NCBI GenBank assembly: GCA_013398615.1 | Contig: VZSR01001479.1 | Location: forward strand, 13,299,847 to 13,363,846 | Reading direction: 5' to 3' | DNA length: 64,000 bases | Source of the DNA: Brachypodius melanocephalos | Taxonomy: Eukaryota; Chordata; Aves; Passeriformes; Pycnonotidae | Part shown: one piece after another, positions 25,316 to 39,130 of the stretch | How positions within the stretch are numbered: the stretch's first letter is position 1 | Layout: each line of letters begins with the position of its first letter | Position numbers and translations under genes: made by a program | Notes under the pieces: generated by a model | The model's database searches: none | What the model saw: only the letters and a program-made list of their open reading frames with translations | What the model was told of the DNA's origin: nothing

Positions 25316-27667
25316 TTGGAAATATAATATAAATATCACCTCACATCAGGTGACATGGTGTCATGGGAACTGCCATTTCTTCTCTAGATGGCTGCAAGTA
25401 AGTGGCTGAAAATAGCTGTGGAGTGATGTAAGATGTGCTTTGTTTACGCAAAGTTGTCAAATGCGTGGGAAGAGTTTTTGTGTTGAATGCTTGGCATGAA
25501 CTTGGAAGAGTTATAACAGAGGAAAGTGGGCGGGTGTTGCTTTCCCTGAAAGCAGTAGTGAAAGAATAAGTACTAGAAGGTTGTTTGTCTGGATAAGATA
25601 ACAAGGCAGTTTCAGGGTTTAAAGATCATAACTTAAATATATCGGCGTGTGGTGATACTTGCAATGAATAGAGTCCTGCCTCCTGCGGGTAAGGAATATG
25701 AGAGCACATCCAAGGTCTATAGTTGGAGAGGCAAAACACAAAAGAAAATCAGGGAAACAGACTGCACAACAGGTGGCAGCAGGAAGACCTGACAACTAGG
25801 AATCGATCTAGTTCTGAGGAGTCAGGTTCAAACACATGGAGCCTACATTACTTTGTAAAGGGGGGGTTGTGCTCTGCAAGGTAAAACCATTGCACAGCAG
25901 CTCCACACTTCAATTCATAACATTCCTCCTCATCTGTCTGCCTTTGCATCAGACTGGCCATGTATTTGTTCTAAACCAGGGTGTTTTGTGAGCTTTCTGC
26001 CCTGAGTAATTTTCTTCCTATCCCTTTATTTTTATACCAATGTGGCTTTAACAAAAGCTGTCTCCTTCAGTGTTGCTGGAGAAGGTTCTCCTTCGATTGC
26101 AGCAGTTCACAGTTAATGTGTAGACAAGCATACCCTGTAAGTGCTGCACAGAGAGTAAAACATCAGCTTTTATTTAATCTCTTTATTTTGCCCTTTTTCA
26201 TGTCTTAAGTGAAGATATCTTTAGGTCATGATTCATTGAAATTCATGTAAATTCCTGAATAGGGCTATAAGTTTTATTACCCTACTCAGGCAGGGGTAAT
26301 AGTTGATCTTTTTAAGCAATCGAGTCACCTTTTAGAAAGCTTGATCCACTAATAAAACATCTGTGTGATAGTGAAATGTGTTGTATGGTCACTGATGGCC
26401 TAAGCAGCATGCAAAGTATTAGCCACAAAAGCAAGCAAGCTGGCAATTTCTGGCAACATCTGGTGGAGCTGTGCTGGAATGGGCAGGAGGGGCATTTCTC
26501 CTTACTGCCATAGCTTTATCACTGTTTGCAGGATTTTTATCTTGTCATATTCTAAGAATATCAATTTATCAGTATAATACAGAGGTATTACCTTATCTAC
26601 TCATATTTTCTAAAAAGGTGTTACTATGAAAGTGTCAAAGCTGTAAAGCTGTTCAAAACAACAGATATTTCTCGATCGTATCAATCTTATGAATGGCTAA
26701 TACAGAATTCCTGAACAGAAAAGATAATACATTTTCCAGTGAACAAGCTGCCGCAAAACCAACTTAAATCTTTTGGAGCAATATAACTTTTTTGTATTCA
26801 ACTGTAGTTTAAATAAGGAACAATTAAATTACCACAGGCTTCTCACTTTAAGAACAATTTCAGAGGTATATAAATTCAATATCATTGCCTCTTTCTAAAA
26901 GTGACAGCCTCTGGAGCTATTTTCCATGCTTGGCCATACCTTCACAAGAACTCTCTCATATCAGGAGGAGAAAGTCATTCCAATTTGGGTAAGACTGATG
27001 TATCAGCCTGGAGAGAGAAAATACGTCTTCACAGAGGATTACATTCAAGTAAGTTTCTGGCATCAGGGGTTTTGAAGACAAAGGTTGTAAGGAATGTCTA
27101 GAGGATGGCTAGCCAAAGTCAGATCACTAAACTCTGTTAAACTTGTAAAGATGGAAGTTATGCTTCTTTTACTCAATGCAGAAAATCCTTCCCCTGCAAA
27201 CATGGGAGGGAACCTGCACAGAGTCCAATCCAACACTAGATATATATTTATTGCTGTACCTGATGGAGTAATTATTCTGTTAGCTTAAAAAAGTACTTTT
27301 GCAAAGCTTTTGAGTAGTTTTGCTGTGTCTGAAAACTAAGCTGTTGAAAAGTTGCAAATCCCCAAACCTCATCCTTATCTCAGCCAAAGATTAATAACCA
27401 ACAACATTAAGCACCTTGAATACAAGACAAAATTTCAGGTATTCCAAACTCATATGACCTGATACTTTCTATTATTCTCTGAAATGCCTTTCTTAGACTT
27501 TGTGTGTCTCCGTGGAAATGTCAGTACTTTTGTTATGTGGAATGATACATCCACTTACTCTTGCAGGGATTTCGTTGTGGTTGTAGTCTAACTAATACCT
27601 CCCCAAAGAAATCAGCTCTTATCTGCCTTTTCTCTGGAACTTGGTGAAGATATCATAGTCTGTAGGA

Positions 27668-27720
27668 AATAAGGTTAGAAGTGAGCTACAAAGGTCATCT
27701 AATCTATACCCATTACCTCA
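27668..27720 (-). mobile_element. Possible diverged CR1 3' end, antisense
   Basis: The stretch 'aaggttagaagtgagctac' followed by 'aaaggtcatctaatctatac' resembles the reverse complement of a CR1 3' end (ggttggaagggacct...ggtcatctagtccaacc). It is short and diverged, so other origins are possible. Confidence 0.35.
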
Positions 27721-30083
27721 ATATCACCTTCAGGGAATATGGCAATGGCATCTACTACTCTTTTGTATTGTAGTTCTTCTCTGCTTCATGATTTACTGGT
27801 GACAGAAACACGACTTTTTGAAAAAGGCAGGTGTTATTATTCCTGGAACAACTTCTCTCTTTTATTGGAGGAAAAAGTCAAAAATGTTTCTTGTTATCTA
27901 TCTATGGCACAAAGGATTTCTGGATCATGTACTAACATGACCAATCTAGTCTATTCTCAGTATTTCTGGTGAAAAGCAAACCAAACAGGGGGGGAGCCCT
28001 AAATGTAGCGCTCAAGAATTTTTCATTAGTGTTGATATTGAAATGTGCAAGAATGACACAGATTTCTCTATGACAAAAAAAATGTTAGTTTTGGTGCATT
28101 TTCTGGTTTGGAAGACAGACAAAGATTTGTTTGTTTTTGTGTCAAAAAGTCCCCTTTAAAAACTTCTGAAATTTCAAAATTTGGTCTTCAAAACCCACTT
28201 TTACTCAGAAATTTAATTTTAGAAACAAATATAAAGACTAGAATAATTCCATCTTTGAGAATATTTAAATGTTTTCTTCAGTTGAGTTCCTCTAGTTTTA
28301 GTTGATTTTCCTTCTTTAGATTGTCAATATGTGATAATTTTAGACCAGGATGTGGACTGGAATGTTTCATAATGCCATAATTTGAAAAATGACCAAATGT
28401 TGACAGAGACTTAAAAGTATAATGACCATTGGTATGCTATAGAACTTGAATAAAATGTTGTTTCCTAGTGGTTCTGTCCGGATAATAATCTGTCAAAATC
28501 ACTTGTCATTTCTGCTGTATTACAGGTCTTGATTTCTACATGCTTTGATTGAGAGGTCTTACACCAGATGAGTATAACTGACTATACCTTACTTTTGATT
28601 TTGACTTTTATTGGGTAGCCATTCAAAAAGAAATACCTACATTTATGTGTATCAAGATATAGGCAGCTAGGAATTGATACTTCCAAAAATTTAGATCTTA
28701 AACAGAAGATGCAAAACTGTTTGGTATGCAGAAGCAAATTTTTCATTCTTAAGTAATTTTGAATATGATATATTACACATTCTCAATATAATTTTGAATG
28801 TACTTTTCTTCTGTCTTTACCTTCATAGTTTCAGACTTGCAAAGATGGTTAAGGTCATTGACAGTGTATCTAAAGAAGAGAGAAACATCCACACAGCTTT
28901 CAAAATCTGATCCTACAGAGCCAGGGTATATCACTCTCTCATCTCCCTCTCTGATTTATTGAAATATCACCCTTCAATGAACCTGAAGTAAGGATATTGT
29001 AATTCTTCAGACATCCCTGAAAAATTAAGTTGATCCACGATCCATAATGTGCTTTTGTTTGAAAACTGGCAAAAGAAATTAATGTTAGTAACTGTATCAA
29101 GAAGATGTCATTGACCTCTCTTTCTAGATTTATCTGAAACTAGTATATCACAACTCAAAAGACTTCTTATAATAGCTGAATGCTTTTGTTGCCTACTGAG
29201 AATCAAAGAGCATGAAAATTACATCTTTTATTTTGCTAGTGTTTTGAATTAGAAGTTGATGGCCTTACTTTTGAAGTATTTAAAATATTATCTTGCTATA
29301 ATTCTATATTCAGTGAGATTGAATGAGAAGGTTGTGTGGTGTCACTTTATACAATTGCCCTTTAATTTCTCATTTCTTTCTTGGCAAGTAAATACAATTT
29401 CTAAATGTAATTGGTGTAATTATATGTACTGAACAACTTTATGTTGAGCTTCATGTTATATCACATTTTCAATTTATATAGTTGATTTTAATTGTAAATT
29501 ACAGTCTTTAAAAGTCACTGCTTGTTTCCTTCTCTCATTGAAGAGGTTGACTGTTGTTGAACTCAGCTATATCTCCTAATTTAGTTTAAAACATTCTTTT
29601 CTAGGCTGGTGTTCTTTTATCTACTTTGTATTAAAAGGAATGAGTTTTTTTAGCATTCACGTAAACTTCCTGAAAAGGAAGTTTAATCAAAATTTTGCAC
29701 GTATTTCCAATAAATGCACATAATCGTAATGCTTGAAATTGCTTAACTCTGAAAAAAAAGCCTGTCCTGAAGTTAGGAAACAAGCTCCAAACATTGACGC
29801 ATCTGATGTTTCTGTAACAATTGAGATACAGACTTGTAAACAGTACCTAGGTCGTGAGTGGAGAAGAAAGGTGTGTAGTCCCACTAGATCCTAGGCAGGT
29901 GGAGAAAAGGCAGCCTTCATCAGCTTCTGTCACAGCTGTACAGTAGGGTTGTCTTCCTCCCTTTTTCTTTGAGTGTTTTTATAGCAAATTCTAAGGTAAA
30001 ACATTATAATGGACAAGGTCCATTTGGGATTGTATTTTTTTCCCCTAATAAATGTAATTTTTTAAAAAATTCTGATCCCTCCC

Positions 30084-30170
30084 TTTCTTTTTTCTGTTTT
30101 TTATTGTTGTTTTGGGTTTTGTTTTTTGTTTTTTGTTTGGCTTGGGAGGCGGGGTTGTTATTTTTTGTGC
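30084..30170. repeat. T/G-rich low-complexity tract
   Basis: Repeated tttttg and ttgtttt units, ending in a short G-rich stretch (gggaggcgggg). Confidence 0.85.
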
Positions 30171-33100
30171 TATAATCTCCTTTATACCTCTGTTATGGAG
30201 GTTTTCGTATTTAATATAAGCTGTTCATCAGCATGTTCCTCACAGATTTCTTCTTTATTTGACATAATGTATAGTTAATTTTTTATTTTTTCAACAAAAT
30301 TTATGTGAACCATTTGTATTCCACTGATTATGACATTTTTATTCCTTTGTAAAATATTTAATAGAACAGAAAATTGGTAAGTAAAAAAAACCTTTCCAAG
30401 TACAAATACTGTACAACTCTTAAACCCTGATCTTTTCAAATTGTACTTGATAGGGTCTGTATTTGGTCATATTGTCTCCAGCTTCAGATTTAGAGTTTCT
30501 GTTAAAATTGTTTCATATAAGCTCTTCATGTACACCCTGTATTCTGGAGTGAGGGTGCTTTTATACATTATTAAAATGATATGTCATTGAAATTTCGCAT
30601 CAGTGTTACTTTTTAAAAGTCTTTGCACAGTGCAGATACTATTCAGATACTATCGTTCTCCAGGATCTGGGTATCTACTGTGACAATTCGGAGAAAGGCA
30701 AAAACCATACAAAACCCCATTGCCTGGAGTGAGTAAGAACATTTTCTTGCCAAAAAGGAGGGAGATAATCAAACATGTGGTCAATATCCCATATTAATAG
30801 TGAAGCTTCTGTAAGTAATTCTTTCTAAGAGTAAAGTGGGTATGCAGTGATATTGCTGGTGATATTTTGCTGTATGAACTACTGGAAATAAAACCTACTG
30901 TGTTTAATACAGAAAAATGACAACACTGTAGGTGCTTTCATGCTGTAGCCTGGTGACAATTTTGATCAGGGTTAAATGGATTCATTAGGTTCCATTAAAG
31001 CAACTGTAAGTCTGAAATTTCAGCGATTTTGACATACATTTATTTTCATGAACTCTGAATTTTCATACTCTGAATCAGGACTGTTTAAAAAATTAGCTTT
31101 GCAAAATTGTTTAAAATTATGTGCATAAGGATTTTTAAAACAATGAAGGTGGTGCCTCTGTTTTAGGTCAGTCAAATCAATATGAATGTCTTCAGATTCT
31201 TCAGCAACTAGCAGCAGGTGAAGGTTTTCTCTGCTTTTTCTTCTGAAAAGGTTTGTCTGCAGCAGCAGGAATGAGAGACAGTAAAAGAGTGGCAGAAGGA
31301 GGTGGAAATACCAGTCATAATTCATTCTAATATAATTTTCCAATATATTTTATATTGACCTCACTTAGGATGTCAAATGCAGATATATTAAGTATATTTT
31401 TACACAAATGACAGCACTGTTTTAAGATCACTTTCACCTGTAGTTCCGTAGGATTCTCCAGTCAGTATTTGCTTAAGAAAGTGCTACTAGAGAACAAATG
31501 AAACAAACCACCATAAAATTTCCACAAAGAGTTTGAGGCACAAAAATGGTAGTTTCAATTTTCCACTTCATGAATGTAGAGCAGTTTGACTTAGACTGAG
31601 TGTGAAGATTTGTTTGTTAGGAATGTCAGTGTATTATGAAAATACGTTATTTCTTTACCTGAGTGTTGGCTGAAGATCTTATTAACAGAATATCTATTCC
31701 CTACACTCTATACTAAAATCCTGTGTCTAAAAGATTTTTAAAGACTTGAAGATTTTCTTTTTCTCTTGTTCTCCAGAACTTGAATTTTCTTGTTCAGCAA
31801 GAGCTGATGAATAATGTTCTCCTACGGCGTATTCCATAGACAATGTCCTTTTTCCAACATTGTTGGTACCTCCTATTGCTCTCAATGGGATTGAAGCCAC
31901 AGTGCCCTCAACAAAGATACACTTCTGCAAAATGACTAATGCTTCCCATTGTTTCCAATATGAGTGGAACTGCTCTTAGATAGGATAATTGTTGCTGAAG
32001 CACAAGAAATAACAAAAAACTTTAGTCAGCAATGGTGAATATATCAGAAATGCAGGATCAAGATATTAATTTGTCTTTTAAAATTAATTTTATTTAATCT
32101 AAAATTGCAAATACTTTTATATGAGAATTTTACAAAGTTGCAAGATTGGTAAAACTAAAATGTTGTGGGAGATGTAGCTGAGTCCAATGATATATTTATT
32201 TCTGATATTTTCTTGGGTTTATAATTTTTTTAAATTTGTTTTCAGTACAAAACCATGTACTGTTTTTACCTTTCATCATTATTTTGCCTTACCTTTTCCA
32301 CTATCTTTCATTTAATATAACAATTTTGAGGCAGTTGTTGCCAAAAGATTAGCAAAGAGAGCAAATGTTCAGGACAGCAAATTAAATGCCAATCTTAATT
32401 ATTCAGAGATGTAAGAAACAAGTTATTGTATTCTACTAATATGTATTATATTCATTAAAAGTATCATCAAATAAACCCAAATGTAGCTCACTGACATCAT
32501 TTAGATACTATAATTAAAACAAAGTATTATAAAAATTCTATTACAAGTAAAATTAACGTAACTCTCATTTTGTCTGTTGGTAGATATTTAATATATTAGG
32601 TTGTGTTTTGAGTCAATAATATCTGTAGTTCAGAGATGTTGCTGCTATAAGTCTTAGGAGTGTCATAGGGACTTGAAGTGGTTTTCCCTATTTTAGTAGC
32701 TTTTTCTTTTTCAGCTTGTTTCAAGATTTAGTGTGTACCTGACAAATCGTAACAACAAAAAGCAGAGTAATCATTCTTTAAAATCATTAAGGAGTAGTTA
32801 ATGTTTTTAAAGGGAGAAAGAGAACTACACTTTTTTGTATGTATTTATTACTGCTTTCAGATATCTGAAAATAGAGTGTTTGCTGCCGTTTGATCTCTTG
32901 ACGTCAGACTGGTTCTTGCTGGAGGCAACAGTGCCACTAGAGCGTTTTGACCTTGTTTTCTTCTGTTTTGTCCTTTTTCATGCCATTTGGTAATGTAAAC
33001 AATGAATACATATATTTTAAAATGACAGTTGCAAAACTAAGGCCAAGCATTATTTCTGAAGTGAAAAACTGAAGATTTTTTTTCTTTTACTGGGGTATTT

Positions 33101-33688
33101 TGCTAGTGAAACTTGTATTGATAGCTTCAAAGCAAGTGTAGTAATCTCAAAGGAATATGACATACGATCACAAGAGAAGAAATGTAAGAGTTGTAAAAAC
33201 AAAGAATAAATGCAGAATGCTTCTATTCCCTGTCATTTTCATGAGTGCAACTTAATGGATCTTAGTGAACTCTTACCTGGCTTTTAGTGATGAAAGACCA
33301 AAATTATCTCTTGTCTGTTTAATTTCTTTGTTCACATTGGTAGTTTTTGGTATTCTAATAATACAGAAGCACTAAGATCTCGTAGCTGTAATATAGCTCA
33401 CCATCTCTAATTTGTGGCCTCTTCTTCTATAATTACAAAACAATATTTATAAAATTTCAAAATTAATTAATCCATCAAGAATATTTACATCCTTAGGTTT
33501 ATAGATTGGAAGGGAAACAGATGTCCCAGGCCAAGATGTGCGTTGTCTTCTGGGATAATGTAACAATCAGCCCAAAGAAAGAATAAGGGGCCAAAGGGTA
33601 GAACACTGGTCTGTTATATAACAAAAGCTCTTTCAAAAGAGGTTATATTTACTAACCATAGCAGAACTAAATTTAGCATTTGTTCATT

Positions 33689-33724
33689 AAAAAAGAAAAA
33701 AAGAAAAAAAAAAGAAAAAAAGAA
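33689..33724. repeat. A-rich (AAAAAAG)n tract
   Basis: A runs interrupted by single G residues over 36 bases. Confidence 0.95.
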
Positions 33725-34324
33725 ACATTAATTGGGTGCTAAACTTCAATGATAAATTCATGCTCACCTAAAGAAGGGATAGCATATTAGGAGGATCATG
33801 TTCCAGAACAGCATTTTGTTCACAGGGTCCAAATTCTGAGTAATTAAAAGGATAAGCTGAAGCCAAACAGTCTGTGGCTCTTTGTTTGAATTATAATAGT
33901 TTGTAGACTGTTAAAACTCAGATGATGAAGTTAGAGATCTTTGGGTTTCCATTAGAATCAGTGAGAAAGGTATCCATTCCCAGAGTAGTTCAGAAAACCT
34001 GTCTTAGATTTCTGCTCTGATGAGCCCCTTCTTTCTACATGGACTATCTAGGAAGCCAAGGCTAAAACCATTTTGTAATATTGCTACTTAAGTTATGTGG
34101 CCAAGCATAAGGTTCAAAACTACTCTAGTACCTGAGCGTATAGTAAGAGAAATTACCATGAAGAGCAGTAAGTGGAAAAGGTAGAGAGAAGGTGAGGCAG
34201 AGTCTACCACAAAACAGTGAAATAACTGTCTGAAGAAAATGTGGAGAGTCCAATATTTATTCTGGAAATAGAATATGGATTCACACCTGGAACTGTGTGA
34301 AAACAATGGAATGTGACAAGATCT

Positions 34325-34424
34325 GCCTTACAGAGAGAGGAAAATAAGGAAGGTGTAAGGTGCAAGTGTCTTGTTTAAGGTCACATAGCCAGTGTGTAGC
34401 AGATTCAAGAATAACACTAGGTTT
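34325..34424 (-). mobile_element. MIR-type SINE relic, antisense
   Basis: The order 'cttacagagagaggaaaata', 'ggtgtaaggtgcaagtgtct', 'tgtttaaggtcacatagcca', 'gtgtgtagcagattcaagaa' follows the reverse complement of MIR (TTTACAGATGAGGAAACTGAG...TTGCCCAAGGTCACACAGCTAGTAAGTGGCAGAG). This is the clearest SINE relic in the window. Confidence 0.75.
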
Positions 34425-35170
34425 TCTTCATTTACAGGTTGTATTTGCTGTCCTGCATTGATTTCATTGCAAATTTCTCAAAGACTTAGGATTTACTCTT
34501 GCTCTATTAAACTGTCAGTTTTCTGATGGATCTAGAGTTGTTGTGGACTGCTAAACGGGAATCATGGAATATGGCTGTATGTTTTTTTGTAAAACAACAA
34601 GATTTGTCATACTCGATCAGAAAGAACATGTCAAATTCAGTAGTGACCATTCCTCATGTTGCAGAAATGTGGAAATCTCTTCCAAATTCTGTCCATTCAT
34701 GCAGTACTTAATGTGAAGACTTTTTCAGAACCTGCAGTAGTCAGTGCATTGTCTGACATGTGATACAGAATAATCTTATTTAATATGCATAATTATGATC
34801 TGTGGATCAGAATATCTCTTTGTCTGGACTGGTTTAGATTTTTAATATAATTTATATCAGCATTTTCTGATGTTTCCAATTTCAAAACTGAGCTACAGCA
34901 TTGGATATAACGCAGTAAATCTACATGTTGTTTCACTGGAAACAGTGCTCTCATGTGTGAAGAGATGAGGATCTTTTTACTATTTAGTGAGATGACATCT
35001 TGCTTAATTTTTGTTTTTTCCAGATCTTTTCAGATGATTCTATGTACTATTTAATTTCTTCTTCAGTTGCATTCCTTTCTAAAATTACTGATTTTTAGTT
35101 CAGTTTGAGCCTTTTTCGCCAACTCATAGTACTGGAATAATGTGAACCATACCTTGGGATGTTGAATACC

Positions 35171-35217
35171 AAAAATAAAAGGGAGAGAGGACAGAAGGCA
35201 GGCAGGAAGGAGGGAAA
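35171..35217. repeat. Polypurine tract
   Basis: Nearly all A and G over about 46 bases, with ggcagg and ggaagg units. Confidence 0.8.
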
Positions 35218-36038
35218 TATTTTCTGTTGCCTGCTAAAATCCTTTCTCATTATTGTAGCCATTATTTTTATTTGTATTTTGCTTGTTGTATCATTTTCAT
35301 TGCATTCAGTTTAGATGAGTGGAGTAAAGCAAAATGATTTTCCTAGTCCTTAGCATGGTGTAGATGAGAATAAAAGGTGGATGACTCATCTAATTTGCAC
35401 AGTGACACAAGATTAAGAACAGGTTGCTTTAGTATAACAGCACTTCTTTATTTTTAACTTTGCGTTAGCATAAGGAACTCTTACATATGCCATAGTAAAG
35501 TATTGCCTTTCCTTTCGCAGATGGGTGTGTGTGTGCACATAGTATAAAACCCTGACTCATACTGATTTGAATTTTCGTAAGAGTAATGTTAATGATTCTT
35601 CCTTTCTATTTGGGAAATATACAGCTCAGAAACAGAATGAATTTAAGCCCACTAATACACTTTAGACTATCTTGTATTGTCATAACGTGTCCCTAAATTT
35701 AATACTGACTTCATTATTTTTACTTTTTAAAAAAAACTTTTTTACAGTACTAATTTAACCAAACATGCAAGTAATAAAAAACCCCAAAAGTATGTAGTCA
35801 AGGTGCTTGGCTAGATCAATAACAATTTGTTGAAATATTAGGAAAACTGTTCAATGGTATACATTCCATTAGTGTTTAATGCAATCATATGTCAAGGCAT
35901 GTACAATTTCCTGGATGTTGTATTAGAACTGTTTATTACACAAATGTAGAAAAAGTAATATCTCTCAATAATTCATTTTCTGGTACTAATTCATTTTTTG
36001 TCATTAATAATATGATATTACATCTTTGGTATTTAGGA

Positions 36039-36059
36039 TTTTTTTTTTTTTTTTTTTTT
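36039..36059. repeat. Poly-T tract
   Basis: Twenty-one T in a row. No flanking retroposed gene was recognised on the minus strand. Confidence 0.95.
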
Positions 36060-38499
36060 ACTAAATGACTTTTTAAGACTAATTCTTTGAGGTCTTTGGA
36101 AAGAACCACTCATTTTTCTGTCTTCTAGAAACCAATTTCGTTGAGTCAAGACACTGTTTTTTGTGCTTCCCAAGACTGGCAGTCTATTGCAGTAACTCTG
36201 TGTTCCAACAAGTGATAGTAAGACCTCTGAAAATATTTTGGGATTCTGTGAGTTACCCAGAATTTGTAGTTTGAAAACATTCTCCTGAAGATGGGACTGT
36301 TCCACAAAAAAATCACACTCGAGACCTTGTGTTTTGAGAATGCCACTACATAAATTATATTTTTAAACTGCTGCTTATAGAAAGTGCAGAAATCCATAAT
36401 CCTTACTTAATGCACCTTGTCAAGAGCATCTCTTGATGCCAGGACCTCCCAGGTTTGTTTTACACTTCTTCTCCCATATTACTTATAAATAGATATTTTT
36501 ACACTGTAGGAATTTTCCCAGTGATGTAATAAATTGTGTAAGTTTTGCATAGTTAGAGCTGTACATGCTATTTTTACTATATCTATTTGTTGAATTTTGT
36601 TTGCAAAGTCCTCACCTATTTGTAATTCTGGAAAAATATGAAGAAAATATGCTGAGAAAATTCCTGGGAATTTGCTCTTTTTGGCTGATTGCAATGAACT
36701 CAGTCACGATTGTGATTATATCAGGTAACTCAGTTTCATGTGCTTTTTCAAAAGTACAGTGTAATCTCTTACTACTGTCATTCTTATCTTTACGAATGGT
36801 GTCAGTAAAAGTGAGGCAAAAATGATGTATTAAGTTAAAAATCTGCTTAATGTTGTGTACTACCCATATGAAGGGTAGGAAATAACAATGTTATAACACA
36901 TTGTGTTCAGGTTGAGTAACGATACTTCATGATTTTAGTGTGGGGAAATAAATATTCTGGGTCTAGCTTCTTTTGAACTTGGGGAATATTCAGATTTGTA
37001 TATAGATTTAAATTTATAGCCAGGCTTTCCTCATTAATGCAATTGTTAATTTGATCATCAAACTAGAATAGAGACAGCTGCTTTTCTATTGTTACTTGCA
37101 CCGAGAATTTTCTTTCATGATAATAATGACATATATAAAGTGAAGCCTAAGGAACTTATATGGACAATAATTTACTAAAAATCAGTTTTGCTCATATTTT
37201 GGAAGCTATTTCATATCTTAGAATCTAATTGACTGCACATTGAAGTTCTTTGAAGAAATATAATTTGAGTATCAGTGAGATCATTCACTTTGCAATGGAA
37301 AGGATCGAAAAGGATCCCAAGAATGCTTACGCTTGACAAATCATCTTTATTTTTGTGGGAACTTTGAGGTTCCATTTTAATAGATGAGGTGTTCTTGTCA
37401 CTTAATAATACTTACAGCTCCTATTTTAAAAGACAGCACATAGATGAGGAGATCAGCCATTGTATAGTCAAATAGGATTTGCAAGCAATGCAACAATATT
37501 CTCTAAGTAACAGTCCAATCTTTGTAAACTCTTAGGCAAATTTGTATAAAGTTAATAGTGAATTCTTCCTGTAATCTTTAAAATTGTTCTTCTGAAGTTC
37601 CTGAGCAACTGCTGAAATAGTAGTGGCCTTTGAGAATATCTTAGCAAAATGTTTTCTCTTAATGACTATATTCATACACAGGTACCTAGTTAGACCTTCT
37701 ATGGCAGCTTTTCAGTTTAACCAGTTAATCTTCTGTGTTAATATTTTTGTGTAATAATCCAAATTATCCACTTGAAAACATTTTGCTTGCAATTTTAAAA
37801 ATATTTGCAGAATTTCTAATTTTACATTTGTATGTGATAACTCTTGAGAACTGAGTATTCAAATCCAATTTTATTTAGTTTCTCTTGAGTTTTCTGGTAG
37901 TAATGATTGCAAATTTGAACTTTGAGTAGTTGTTAGATATCCAAGGGGTCGGCTCATGGCAAAGCTGGCTTTCTCTGCACATCAGATACAACTTTCCAAT
38001 CCACAGATGTGCCAAAAATACAAGAATTGTATATTATTTAGAGTGCTAAAGGAAGGTGCTGCGCTAGATTTTCCAAGAGGAATGAGAAGCTCTTTCAAAC
38101 CCGGCTGTCTGAAAGACTCAAAAACTGTGCAATACACAGAGGGGATTTTCTCCTAGGCTCTTGTACTAGCCATGTGCTCTGTCATTCACATTTAGAAGCA
38201 GGCAGTTTTCAAGTATCCAGAGAGCAACACTAGCACTTCCGTGGATTTCAACTCTCTCACACTCTTAATCCACCAAGTTTGAAGATATAATCAGGAATTG
38301 CAATCTAATCTCCTTCTTATGTCTTTGTATTCTTCTTTTCTCTTCTCTTCTGCATTTTAAGCCAGCCAGGACCACCTTTGTGAGTGATCAGTTGATATTG
38401 AAGGCATGACCTATAAGCATCCCACTCTATTCCATTTAGTTTCCCTTTAAAACCTTGCTCCTTGCTCTCCCTTTCCTCTTCTCTCTCCCACTTTAGTTC

Positions 38500-39130
38500 A
38501 AGGGACATTGTTGGCCAGAATGATGCTGAACCACTGAGATGCACAATGGGGCTTTGCTGGGCTGTGCTCCTCATCACCTGTACCAAATCCAGTGCTCTGT
38601 GGGCAGGTGAGGGATCAGAAGCCGAAGCAGATCTTTGCTAGTCAGCTGGTGCAGCAGCAGAGCAGATGCTGCAGCTCTGACTTCACCTACGGGCGTCTGC
38701 ACCCCGGACACGTGCACTTTCTCGTCTGTATTTTTTTCCAAATGTTAAACCATCCAGGATGGTATCCGGAAACTCTCCTGCATGTAGTGCAGCAGACCTA
38801 GAATTGTTCATTTGGAAGGTTTTCAGACCTGTCTGCTGGCATCTGTCACCATGTGTGCAGCACTGCCTGGGGTCAGCTTGACGGGGAATGTGCACCTCTG
38901 CCCTGCCACGTGGGGAAGAGGCGCTGGCTGCTCACCGGCAACTCTCCAGGTGCAATTTGAAATCCGTCCTGGTCTGCCGGGTTTGGTTGCAGTTCCGTGG
39001 CTGAGAGCAGCCTAGCAGGTTGGAAATGTGCTATCTTACATATCCTTCAACTGAGCAGGAGGTTATGTGGGGCTTGAATATGCTGTCTGTAGATGTGGGA
39101 GGGGGAAACTGCCTCTAGCCTGGAGCAGCT
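38500..39130. other. GC- and CpG-richer patch of unknown origin
   Basis: GC content is clearly above the surrounding intron, with roughly a dozen CpGs between 38620 and 39005. There are two CACGTG E-boxes (38709-38714 and 38907-38912) and a good splice donor (gggcag|gtgagg) at 38607. Short frames on both strands show no recognisable protein. It could be a small CpG-rich regulatory element, a noncoding exon or an old insertion. Confidence 0.5.

Noticed and set aside
36039..36059. Poly-T run as the tail of a minus-strand processed pseudogene
   Set aside because: Sequence beyond the run on the minus strand shows no gene-like reading and no flanking target duplication that I could see.
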